Source: an uncultured Clostridia bacterium (GTDB lineage Bacteria > Bacillota > Clostridia > Oscillospirales > Oscillospiraceae). Taken from it: 60,382 nt of DNA. The position numbers and the translations under genes were made by a program. The notes below the pieces were generated by a model. That model did no database searches, was not told the DNA's origin, and saw nothing but the letters and a program-made list of their open reading frames with translations. Location: the NCBI GenBank assembly GCA_947644595.1, contig CANSAE010000010.1, positions 1-60,382 on the forward strand, read 5' to 3'. This document shows, one piece after another, positions 48,929 through 56,470 of this stretch (position 1 is the stretch's first letter; every line of letters starts with the position of its first letter).

Positions 48929-49756
48929 TCAGGCCACAGGCTGTTCTTCTCCCGTCGTCATATTCAGATAAAATGAACCCGCATCCGTCTCAATACGCCA
49001 CAAAGGCGTGAGCTTTCCGCCGGAAGAATCCGGGGACAAGTATACCGGGCAGATTTCTTTCAATTCGCTGAATACATACCCGTTTCGGTTGACGATTCCC
49101 ACAAAGCGGGTCAGGAGTGTGGCACTGTCCAGAGGACGAAAGGTATCATCCTCCCGCTGGATATCCAGCATTCTGTTACCGGATATCATCATGAGAAATT
49201 CCGAGGTAAAGGTAAACTGGATCTGTGCATTGACCACGGGGAGACCTTCGTATTCCCAAACCATAACCACCGTAGAATAGGTTTTCCCCATCTGGGTAGA
49301 CAGTTCTGGCGCAAACTGTGCCCGAACACCCATTTTCCGCAAAACAGACCGGGCCGTATCCACCGTATCCCCGCTGATGGGGACGGCATGATTAGTCAGC
49401 AGCACCTCAAAGTCCCCGGTCCCGCGGAAGCTGGCTTCGCCCCGTTCCCCCCGGTAATACATAATGTTTCCGTTTTGCAGTTCCTGCACGGTCAAGCGGC
49501 CCAGAATGGATTCCGCCAAGTCCGCTTCTGCGCTGTAATCCCGGGCCAATGTATAGCTTTTTACCTGGGTGTTATCCGGCAGGCGGATATGGTCCATCGT
49601 GATGCCGCTATTCGTCAGGATAGACTGAACCTCGGTTTCAACTGTGTGCTGGGAACGCCGGGTCTGAAGCCAATCCGATACCAGCAATGCCAGCAGAAAC
49701 AGATTTACAAACAAAAGGATATAAATAAGCAAATTTTTGATTTTGGAGGTCGCCAT
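48929..49756 (-). CDS. yycI: YycI-like regulator of WalK
   Basis: 275 residues. One N-terminal membrane helix (IYILLFVNLFLLALLVSDWL, about 11-30), the rest extracytoplasmic with a YycI-type beta domain (VVMVWEYEGLPVVNAQIQFTF). YycH and YycI restrain the WalK kinase through membrane contacts in Bacilli. Position after yycH supports this more than similarity does. Confidence 0.8.
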   Translation of the reverse strand: MATSKIKNLLIYILLFVNLFLLALLVSDWLQTRRSQHTVETEVQSILTNSGITMDHIRLPDNTQVKSYTLARDYSAEADLAESILGRLTVQELQNGNIMYYRGERGEASFRGTGDFEVLLTNHAVPISGDTVDTARSVLRKMGVRAQFAPELSTQMGKTYSTVVMVWEYEGLPVVNAQIQFTFTSEFLMMISGNRMLDIQREDDTFRPLDSATLLTRFVGIVNRNGYVFSELKEICPVYLSPDSSGGKLTPLWRIETDAGSFYLNMTTGEEQPVA

Positions 49757-49762
49757 CGTTCG

Positions 49763-51115
49763 TTACCCCATTTTCCAGGAGACCGTCACCCGGTCGCCCA
49801 TATCCTGATAAACCCGCACCGGGTCCGTTCCGCCGGAAGCTGAGACCAGAGCCGCTGCCTGTACCGCAGGCAGCGGTGTTTGTGTTTCTCCCGTAAATTC
49901 ATATTGCCGCAGGCAAAGCGCTGCCTGCGTAAGCGTTCCTCCGGCAAAGGTAAATTCCGCCGCGGGTCCCAGCCCGCAGCAGACCTGCATCCCATCGATA
50001 AAGTAAGCGAAGGATACTGTGTAACGGTCATTTTGCAGGTCATAATCCGCCTGCAAAAGCCGCAGCTGTGCGCAATCTCCGCCGTTGCCGGAAAGCTCCA
50101 TTGTCAGGCTGTACAGCCGGTCCGCCAATTCCGGCAGGCTGACTGTACCGCGCAGGTCAAATTCCGGCAGATCCTGTCCAGGCTCCCGTTCATAAGTAAT
50201 AAGCCCGTCTTGCTGGATCCGCAGTGTACTGTATCCATCCAAATATACGGCAGTCCCGCTTGCCTCCTGATAAGATGTGGCCGTAACGGTATTCATGCCA
50301 AATTGCTGCAAAACCGTCTCTGTCCTCCCCACAAAAGACACCGCGGTACCCGAGACGCCGCGGACCGTATCCGCAGCCGGAACGATCAGGACATCCGCAT
50401 CCAGGCGGTCGGTTTCTTCCCGCTCAAATGCAAAATAAGCCCCGTTGGACTGATACCGCTCCATCCGGGTGCTCAGGGCGCCGGCCTCCACCTCCGTATC
50501 ACAACAGTAGGCCGCGCCGCTGCCTTCAACGGCGAAATACAGCCGCACGTCCTGCTCCTCCACAGATAAAAACAGCCGACGGGCGCAGATATTTTCCGTG
50601 TCCCACGGAACGCTCGTCTGCTGCCAGGCCGCAAGGCAGTCCAAGCGCTGCGGAACAGCGAAATCAAAGTATATGCCTCGCCGGCTCAAGGCGGCAAGCC
50701 ACTGTTCCGTCGTCAATTGTATGATTTGTTCCGACGTTCCCAGCGCTTCGCCCAGGAAGGCGGAAAAACGCTCGTAAAGTTCGTCCACTTCACTGGTGAA
50801 GGCGGCACCGTAATGCACCCCGTCATCCGGAGAAACCGCCATCACCTGAGGCTTGGCCGCCGTGGCATATTCCCGGCCGCTCATGACCGCAGGTCCGGAT
50901 TCACCTCCCCGGAGCCATGCCGTGACATTCTCCCGGACGGTGGAAAAACCACCCTGTCCCAAAATACCGCTGCGGTCCGCCAAAAAACACGCAGAGCAAA
51001 ACAGGATAATAATCAAGCATGTCTTACCAAGCTCCACTATCCTCCGCCGATGCCGCCGCAGCCAGGCAAAAAGCCGTTCCCTTCCTGAGGCGGACACCTC
51101 TTTCCATTTACTCAT
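49763..51115 (-). CDS. yycH: YycH-like regulator of WalK
   Basis: 450 residues. Basic cytoplasmic N-terminus (RLRRHRRRI region, 18-26), one membrane helix near 32-47 (TCLIIILFCSACFLAD), then a large extracytoplasmic region. Overlaps the walK stop by eight bases. Similarity is loose; identification rests on topology, size and the walR-walK-yycH-yycI order. Confidence 0.8.
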   Translation of the reverse strand: MSKWKEVSASGRERLFAWLRRHRRRIVELGKTCLIIILFCSACFLADRSGILGQGGFSTVRENVTAWLRGGESGPAVMSGREYATAAKPQVMAVSPDDGVHYGAAFTSEVDELYERFSAFLGEALGTSEQIIQLTTEQWLAALSRRGIYFDFAVPQRLDCLAAWQQTSVPWDTENICARRLFLSVEEQDVRLYFAVEGSGAAYCCDTEVEAGALSTRMERYQSNGAYFAFEREETDRLDADVLIVPAADTVRGVSGTAVSFVGRTETVLQQFGMNTVTATSYQEASGTAVYLDGYSTLRIQQDGLITYEREPGQDLPEFDLRGTVSLPELADRLYSLTMELSGNGGDCAQLRLLQADYDLQNDRYTVSFAYFIDGMQVCCGLGPAAEFTFAGGTLTQAALCLRQYEFTGETQTPLPAVQAAALVSASGGTDPVRVYQDMGDRVTVSWKMG

Positions 51116-52550
51116 GGACGGGCCCTCCCACCGGAAGCGTGACCGTAATGACCGTACCTCTGCCGACCTTACTATCCAAGGTCAGGCTCCCATCGTGGCG
51201 CAAAACGATTTCGTTGGCAATGGACAATCCCAGCCCCGTGCCGCCGGATTCCCGGCTGCGGGCTTTGTCCACCCGGTAGAACCGGTCAAACACATGCTCT
51301 ACATCCTGCTTCGGGATGCCGATCCCGTTATCCCGCACAGCGCACCACACTTTGCCGTCCTTCAGGCCAGCAGTCATCTTGATCCTGCCGCCGTCCTTGG
51401 TATACTTGATGGCGTTGGACACCATATTCATCAGCACCTGCTCGATCCGCCCCCGGTCCCCTACAATATCGGGCATGGGGCTCATAAATTCCAGCGTAAA
51501 TTCATGGCGATGGTTCTGAGCCTCCAGCCGCATGGCACTGTAAACATCCTTCACAGACTTCTCAAAACTGAATGTCGTAAACTCAAATTCAATACTGCCC
51601 GCATCAAATCGGGACAGCGTCAGGAGGTCCTGCACGATTTTAGACATACGGTCAGATTCATTGACAATGACGTTCAGGAATTTTTTCCGCATCTCAAGAT
51701 CCATGGACGGGTCATCCAGCAAAGTCTCCGAATAGCTTTTCACACTTGTGATCGGCGTGCGCAGCTCATGGGACACATTGGCCACAAATTCCTTACGCAT
51801 CTGTTCAGATTTCTTCAGATTGTCCAGCGTATCTTCCAGCGTCCCGGCCATATCGTTGAAAGTCTGAGTCAAAACCCCGATTTCATCCCGGGATGGATTG
51901 TCCACCTTCTGGTCAAAATCGCCGCCGGCCACGCTTTCCGCCGCATGGGTCAGTTCCTGCAACGGCGTAACCAAAGTCTTGGCCAGAAGCAGGCTCATCA
52001 GAACGGAGATCATCAGACCTATGACCATCGCCTGCAGGATGATGCGGGCCAGGTCATCGTTCAAGCTCTGGACCGTGGCTTTATTGTCAATGATGTACAG
52101 AATATAGCTGCCGCCCTCCCCGGAAAGGGGGATAGCTACATCCATAAAGTCCGCCCCGGCATCACTTTTATAGCCTGACTGTCCGTTTATGGCGGTAAGG
52201 ATATTGGCCGTATTCACGATCCCGCCTTCCGGGTTATTGCTCCCGGTAAGGTATTCTCCGGTTTTACCGTCCAGAATGTAATAATTCCGAGTACCGGAAT
52301 CGATCCCCAAACGCCCGATATTCGCCTTCAGTATTTCGGAAATAGCCGGCACTGCTTGATCGGAATCGGCCGCGGCCCGAAGGCTGTCCGCCAACTCCTC
52401 ACTGGAAAACACCTGCTGCATCCCCTCATAAAATTGGCTGAGATAAAAGCTGCGCACTCCATGGAGCAAAAACGCGCCCACCACCACCATGAACGCCACG
52501 ATCAGCGTCATGATGATGAGCACCAGCTTCGTGTAGAGACTTCGACCCAT
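51108..52550 (-). CDS. walK: sensor histidine kinase WalK
   Basis: 480 residues. Membrane helices near 8-30 and 171-191 enclose an extracellular sensor of about 140 residues; HAMP near 192-245, HisKA with H261 in NVSHELRTPITS, then HATPase motifs DNGIGIP and GGTGLGLSI. The HAMP passes directly into HisKA, so the cytoplasmic PAS domain of Bacillus WalK is absent. GGAGAG precedes the ATG and lies at the edge of a hairpin repeat that separates it from walR. Confidence 0.94.
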   Translation of the reverse strand: MGRSLYTKLVLIIMTLIVAFMVVVGAFLLHGVRSFYLSQFYEGMQQVFSSEELADSLRAAADSDQAVPAISEILKANIGRLGIDSGTRNYYILDGKTGEYLTGSNNPEGGIVNTANILTAINGQSGYKSDAGADFMDVAIPLSGEGGSYILYIIDNKATVQSLNDDLARIILQAMVIGLMISVLMSLLLAKTLVTPLQELTHAAESVAGGDFDQKVDNPSRDEIGVLTQTFNDMAGTLEDTLDNLKKSEQMRKEFVANVSHELRTPITSVKSYSETLLDDPSMDLEMRKKFLNVIVNESDRMSKIVQDLLTLSRFDAGSIEFEFTTFSFEKSVKDVYSAMRLEAQNHRHEFTLEFMSPMPDIVGDRGRIEQVLMNMVSNAIKYTKDGGRIKMTAGLKDGKVWCAVRDNGIGIPKQDVEHVFDRFYRVDKARSRESGGTGLGLSIANEIVLRHDGSLTLDSKVGRGTVITVTLPVGGPVHE

Positions 52551-52564
52551 AGTATCTCTCCATG

Positions 52565-52705
52565 CTTCGCAGAATTCGGCTCCGCAGAGCCGAAAAAATT
52601 TGAATCATTTTTTGCCCGGCTTCGCCGGGAAAAACATATTTCTCGCAGAGTGCGCAAACGCAGCGCAATCCCCTCCGATTAACACGCCGCTGGTGTGTTA
52701 ATCGG
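52565..52705. repeat. multi-hairpin intergenic repeat, copy A
   Basis: Related to 55752-55910. Hairpin 1, TTCGGCTC-CGCA-GAGCCGAA (52575-52594), is identical in both copies. Hairpin 2 is CCCGGC-TTC-GCCGGG with flanking T and A runs (52608-52635). A conserved AATCCCCTCGATT-like block follows (52667-52680), then an 11-bp perfect stem CCGATTAACAC with GTGTTAATCGG (52675-52705). It fills the walR-walK gap and its last stem contains the walR stop codon. Confidence 0.75.
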
Positions 52706-53393
52706 AAAAGTAATATCCCGCTCCCCGGCGGGTGATGATATATTCCGGTTCGGCGGGATTTTTTTCCAGCTTTTCCCGGAAACGCCGCATGGCTACATCC
52801 ACCGTGCGCAGGTCACCGAAGTAATCGTACTGCCAGACCTCCCGCATCAGTTCCTCCCGGGTAAAAACCTTCCCAGGTTCCCGGGCCATCAGGTGGATGA
52901 TGTTATATTCCCGCTCAGTAAGGTCGATCTCCTTTCCCTCCCGGAACACACTGTGCCTGTCAGTGTCGATGGTCAGGTCCTTGATATGAATAATGCTCTC
53001 TGCTTTTTCTTCTGCCGGTGCTGGCACTGCCCCCCGCCGGATATTCGCCCGGACTCGGGCCATGAGTTCCCGGATGGAAAAGGGTTTTGTGATATAATCA
53101 TCCGCACCGATTTCCAGGCCAAACACCTTGTCCGTCTCGTCCTCCCGGGCAGTAAGCATAATGATGGGGACATTGTTCCCATCATCCCGCAGGGCCTTGC
53201 ATACCTCAAACCCATCCATATAGGGCAGCATAATATCCAGCAGGATGATATCCGGGTCCTCTTCCCGGGCCAATCGCAGAGCTTCCGCTCCGTCGTAGGC
53301 CTCCATAGTGTCAAATTCATTTTTCTGCAGGTTATACCGCAAAATCTCCACGATGGCCTTTTCATCGTCTACAATTAAAACCTTCTTAGCCAT
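52698..53393 (-). CDS. walR: response regulator WalR
   Basis: 231 residues. Receiver domain with acidic pair D9-D10, phosphoacceptor D53 (LLDIMLP), T and K of the switch (LTARED; TKPFS), then an OmpR-type winged helix (TEREYNIIHLMAREPGKVFTRE; RTVDVAMRRFREKLE). Controls wall hydrolase genes in Firmicutes. The end RRGAGYYFSD is short, and its TAA lies inside the stem of hairpin repeat copy A. Overlaps the NUDIX gene by eight bases. Confidence 0.96.
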   Translation of the reverse strand: MAKKVLIVDDEKAIVEILRYNLQKNEFDTMEAYDGAEALRLAREEDPDIILLDIMLPYMDGFEVCKALRDDGNNVPIIMLTAREDETDKVFGLEIGADDYITKPFSIRELMARVRANIRRGAVPAPAEEKAESIIHIKDLTIDTDRHSVFREGKEIDLTEREYNIIHLMAREPGKVFTREELMREVWQYDYFGDLRTVDVAMRRFREKLEKNPAEPEYIITRRGAGYYFSD

Positions 53394-53931
53394 TTCGTTC
53401 CTCCAAAATACGCATGGCCTTCAGCACAGCCACATTGGTCTTACCGTCGCTGATTTCTCCCGCCATGCACCGCGCTGCCAGCTCTGACAGCGGGTATTTC
53501 TCCACATTCAGGTATTCCCCCTGGTCCGGATGGGCCTCCTTCTGGGTTAAGCCCAATGCCAAATAGACATACAGTGTCTCCGTGCAGTAACCGGGGGTGG
53601 CGTAGATGGCGCCTAAGTCCACCAATTCCGCACATTCCAGCCCTGTTTCCTCGCTCAGTTCCCGCAAGGCAGCCGCCCGGGGCTCTTCTCCCGGTTCCAG
53701 CTTGCCCGCGGGACATTCCAAAAGCATCTTTCCAAATGGATATCGAAACTGCCGCACACAGTATGCTATGCCGTTTTCATCCACCGGCAACACCGTAACG
53801 CCGCCGGGATGATGCACCACTTCCCGCCGGACCTGTTCCCCCGTATGCAGCGCTACATCGTCCAGTGTCACGTCCACGATGACTCCATGATATTTTGTCT
53901 CTCCGGATAAACGTTTCTCATAATACTCCAT
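53386..53931 (-). CDS. NUDIX hydrolase, ADP-ribose pyrophosphatase type
   Basis: 181 residues. Nudix box GKLEPGEEPRAAALRELSEE followed by TGL (near 96-118) fits GX5EX7REUXEEXGU. The surrounding HHPGGVTVLPVDENGIAYCV and LECPAGKLE are typical of ADP-sugar pyrophosphatases. It is the first gene of the wal transcript here, an arrangement without known functional meaning. Confidence 0.92.
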   Translation of the reverse strand: MEYYEKRLSGETKYHGVIVDVTLDDVALHTGEQVRREVVHHPGGVTVLPVDENGIAYCVRQFRYPFGKMLLECPAGKLEPGEEPRAAALRELSEETGLECAELVDLGAIYATPGYCTETLYVYLALGLTQKEAHPDQGEYLNVEKYPLSELAARCMAGEISDGKTNVAVLKAMRILEERNG

Positions 53932-54016
53932 AAACCGCTCCGTTTTTATATGTTCTCATCCATTGAAACGCTGTTTGCAGCGCGATGGCAGCAGCGTTGT
54001 TCTCCAATTAGATTTC

Positions 54017-54045
54017 AGTATATCATAATCTTTCCCGGATTTCCA
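54017..54045 (-). promoter_or_regulatory. NUDIX-walRK operon promoter
   Basis: On the minus strand TGGAAA (54045-54040), 17-base spacer, TATACT (54022-54017) with an extended -10 TG. About 85 bases before the NUDIX start. Confidence 0.55.
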
Positions 54046-54114
54046 TATATTTTGCATGGAAACCCATGATGGGTTGTAGTATGATTTTGGGTATCGAATG
54101 ATGGAGGTGCCACC

Positions 54115-54600
54115 ATGTCGGCAGAGAGTATCACGGAGAGCGCAGTTGCGATTTATCTGGAGGAAACAGAATTGCGGGAATTGGGACTGCATATCCCCGT
54201 ATCCGCCAAAGACGCCAAGAATCTCATCTCCAATGCCATGCGGAAAGGCGGATGGCAGCCCTGGGGAAAAATGGAGGTGGATATGTTTACATACGACGAT
54301 TCCGTGCTTTTGCTGGCCCGACCGTCAGGAAAAGCTGTGGACTGCTTTGCCTTTGACGACTTGGAATCCCTTCTAGGCGCGGCCCTGTGCTTAGTGCCGG
54401 ATGCGCTGTCCACCCTGATTTGGATGGACGGGAATTATTATCTGTTCTTCGGTCCCGGAGATACCGGACGCAAAGCGCCACTGTATGAGTTCGGACGCCG
54501 GGTCCACTGCGATGACGGCAGCTTCGCCCACATGGCCGAGCACGGAGATGTCCTGCTGGCCAATCACGCCGTATCGGAACTGCGCCGTTATTTTGCGTAG
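54115..54600 (+). CDS. MecA-like adaptor protein (tentative)
   Basis: 161 residues with GGAGG upstream. The N-terminal part (ITESAVAIYLEETELRELGL; then GWQPWGKMEVDMFTYDDSVL) resembles the MecA N-domain that recruits substrates to ClpC, including the strand ending in LLLARP. The C-terminal part (ALSTLIWMDGNYYLFFGP) is shorter than usual; classic MecA is about 200-230 residues. Diverges from the NUDIX-wal operon; an unrelated acidic protein remains possible. Confidence 0.5.
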   Translation: MSAESITESAVAIYLEETELRELGLHIPVSAKDAKNLISNAMRKGGWQPWGKMEVDMFTYDDSVLLLARPSGKAVDCFAFDDLESLLGAALCLVPDALSTLIWMDGNYYLFFGPGDTGRKAPLYEFGRRVHCDDGSFAHMAEHGDVLLANHAVSELRRYFA

Positions 54601-54641
54601 TTGTCCGCAAAATGTAACTTTTAAAATCCGAATACTTGTGT

Positions 54642-54685
54642 TATAATCAGACTGCCGCATGGAAAAAACTTCCGGCGGCAGTCTG
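54642..54685 (+). promoter_or_regulatory. smpB promoter with overlapping dyad
   Basis: TATAAT at 54642-54647 with extended -10 TG; the -35 is weak. Just downstream, CAGACTGCCGC (54648-54658) pairs perfectly with GCGGCAGTCTG (54675-54685). The dyad begins at or before the expected transcription start, so a DNA operator is as likely as an RNA hairpin. Confidence 0.55.
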
Positions 54686-54708
54686 ACTGTGATAGGAGGT
54701 GCGCCGTT

Positions 54709-55173
54709 TTGTCCCCCAGAGCAAAAGGAAAAAAAGAAGTCGCCGCAAACCGTAAGGCCTTTCATGACTACTTTGTTTTGGAACGCTTTGAAGCCGGCAT
54801 TGAGCTCAAGGGCACGGAGGTCAAATCCATTCGGGCCGGGAAACTGAATCTGAAAGACAGCTTTTGTACGGTCAAAAACGGTGAGCTGATTTGTCACGGG
54901 ATGCACATTAGTCCCTATGAGCAGGGCAACCGCTTCAACCCGGATCCTGTGCGCCCCCGCCGACTGCTGATGCACAAGCGGGAGATTTTAAAGCTTCAGC
55001 AATCCGTGCAGCAGGACGGAAACGCCCTCATTCCCCTGTCCCTATATTTCAAGGATGGACGGGTGAAAATGGAAGTAGGCCTATGTAAAGGTAAAAAGCT
55101 CTACGATAAACGGGAATCCGAGGCTGAGCGCTCCGCCAAGCGGGAAATCGACCGCGCTTTGAAGCAGCGATAA
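54709..55173 (+). CDS. smpB: tmRNA-binding protein SmpB
   Basis: 154 residues from a TTG start at 54709, with AGGAGG nine bases upstream. OB-fold signatures [40 protein letters not shown], and the C-terminal helix motif GKKLYDKRE. Delivers tmRNA to stalled ribosomes; its RNA partner ssrA is 860 bases downstream on the same strand. Confidence 0.97.
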   Translation: MSPRAKGKKEVAANRKAFHDYFVLERFEAGIELKGTEVKSIRAGKLNLKDSFCTVKNGELICHGMHISPYEQGNRFNPDPVRPRRLLMHKREILKLQQSVQQDGNALIPLSLYFKDGRVKMEVGLCKGKKLYDKRESEAERSAKREIDRALKQR

Positions 55174-55203
55174 TACATTACTATAGATAAAGGAGACCAT
55201 ATT

Positions 55204-55722
55204 ATGTCCAATCCCATCGTGACCATTGAAATGGAAAACGGCGGTGTCATCAAGGCCGAGCTCTACCCGGAGATCGCGCCGAACACCGTGAACAATTTCA
55301 TTTCCCTCATTCAAAAAGGCTACTATGACGGCATCATCTTCCACCGGGTCATTCCCGGCTTCATGATCCAGGGCGGCGACCCTATGGGCCGCGGCACCGG
55401 CGGGCCCGGCTACTGCATCAAGGGCGAGTTCTCCGCCAACGGGTTCCAAAACGACCTGCGGCACTCCGCGGGCGTGCTGTCCATGGCCCGGACCATGGCG
55501 CCGGATTCCGCGGGCAGTCAGTTTTTCATCATGCATGAGGACGCACCGCATCTGGACGGTCAATACGCCGCCTTCGGCAAGGTAACGGAAGGCATGGACG
55601 TGGTAGATGTCATCGCTAACACCCGCCGGGACTTCAACGACAAGCCCCGTGTGGAGCAGAAGATGAAGAAGGTCACCGTGAACACCTTCGGCGTCAATTA
55701 TCCCGAGCCGGAAAAGATGTGA
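55204..55722 (+). CDS. peptidyl-prolyl cis-trans isomerase (cyclophilin type)
   Basis: 172 residues, cytoplasmic, no signal peptide. Cyclophilin core FHRVIPGFMIQGGDPMGRGTG, SAGSQFFIMHEDAPHLDG and FGKVTEGMDVVD. GGAGACC precedes the ATG. Located between smpB and ssrA, presumably co-transcribed with smpB. Confidence 0.95.
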   Translation: MSNPIVTIEMENGGVIKAELYPEIAPNTVNNFISLIQKGYYDGIIFHRVIPGFMIQGGDPMGRGTGGPGYCIKGEFSANGFQNDLRHSAGVLSMARTMAPDSAGSQFFIMHEDAPHLDGQYAAFGKVTEGMDVVDVIANTRRDFNDKPRVEQKMKKVTVNTFGVNYPEPEKM

Positions 55723-55726
55723 ATCG

Positions 55727-55748
55727 CGGGCGACCGCAAGGGTCGCCC
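55727..55748. repeat. GC-rich palindrome after the cyclophilin gene
   Basis: GGGCGACC-GCAA-GGGTCGCCC forms an 8-bp GC stem immediately after the cyclophilin stop, without a T run. It may be a separate palindromic repeat unit or the outer end of hairpin repeat copy B. Confidence 0.55.
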
Positions 55749-55751
55749 CTA

Positions 55752-55910
55752 CTTCGTAGAATTCGGCTCCGCAGAGCCGAACAAAATGCAATCCATTTTG
55801 TCGCCAGCTTCGCCGGCGACAAAGTACCTCTCGCGGAATGAGAGTGCGCCCCGGCGCGCTTGAATGAAGCGTAATCCCCTCGATTGACCGCTTCAAAGAA
55901 GCGTTCAAGC
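55752..55910. repeat. multi-hairpin intergenic repeat, copy B
   Basis: Aligns with copy A (52565-52705). Hairpin 1 (55762-55781) is identical. Hairpin 2 is TTTGTCGCC with GGCGACAAA (55797-55823), a different sequence with pairing kept. The AATCCCCTCGATT block is at 55873-55885, and the last stem is TTGA.CGCTTC-AAA-GAAGCG.TTCAA (55884-55908). Another hairpin follows, CAAAATCGAA with TTCGATTTTG (55922-55955). The 310-base gap 55723-56032 holds only these hairpins; no clear ssrA promoter was recognised. Confidence 0.75.
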
Positions 55911-56032
55911 ATCCCAAGTTACAAAATCGAAGCCAGCGTAGCGGGTTCGATTTTGAGCGGAACGGCCGCCGGAGGTGTAGGTCTCGCCCAACAGGGTGTG
56001 ACCGAAACCGGCAGGCGGGCAAGTGACGATAT

Positions 56033-56381
56033 GGGGGTGTCATGGTTTCGACGGGGGTGTGGAGGCAGAGATAGCGGGCGGATGCGCCTACCATCCTAAA
56101 AATGGGCAACCTTATAAATTAAAGAACAACAACAAGACTGTTCTTCTCGCTGCTTAATTAGCGAGCGTCGCCCCCGGGAGGACCACGGCCCGGGCTGCGG
56201 CGTCGATGAGTGGTGCACGTGTGTGCGGTAAGCTTTGCCCGCACCATGAACAATGAAGCTACCGAGTTTTACAGCATGAAGGCCTGCGGTAAAATAAGGG
56301 AATGTAAATGACCCTCTGCGCCCGGAGAGGTCTCTGTTAAAGCACTTTCGGACACGGGTTCAATTCCCGTCACCTCCACCA
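56033..56381 (+). ncRNA. ssrA: transfer-messenger RNA
   Basis: 349 bases. The 5' end GGGGGTG (56033-56039) pairs with CACCTCC before the encoded ACCA, and GGTTTCGACGGGG follows as in all tmRNAs. The 3' end has the T arm GGGTTCAATTCCC and CCA. The tag reading frame ends ...KNNNKTVLLAA then TAA (about 56122-56157), with the stop inside the hairpin CTCGCTGC...AATTAGCGAG. The exact resume codon is not obvious. An integrase gene lies 90 bases beyond. Confidence 0.95.
56350..56381. other. likely attachment site (attL) in the ssrA 3' end
   Basis: The ssrA T arm and acceptor stem are a well-known integration target, and a phage-type integrase gene follows directly. The attL core should lie in the last 20-30 bases of ssrA, recreated by the element. 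The matching attR is outside the window, so the core cannot be delimited. Confidence 0.6.
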
Positions 56382-56384
56382 ATG

Positions 56385-56420
56385 AAAAAGCCTTGAACCG
56401 CAACGGTTTCAAGGCTTTTT
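56385..56420 (+). terminator. terminator after ssrA
   Basis: AAAAAGCCTTGAACC pairs with GGTTTCAAGGCTTTTT (one bulge), ending in TTTTT on the plus strand. It lies on the element side of the putative att site. Confidence 0.75.
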
Positions 56421-56470
56421 CCATATCTTTTCCCGGGCGTTTACCCCTAAAAATACCCCTATCAGATTTT

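Noticed and set aside
53986..54000. Stem-like sequence with repeated CAGCG words upstream of the NUDIX gene
   Set aside because: It lacks a T run and does not resemble the hairpin repeat family; treated as leader sequence.
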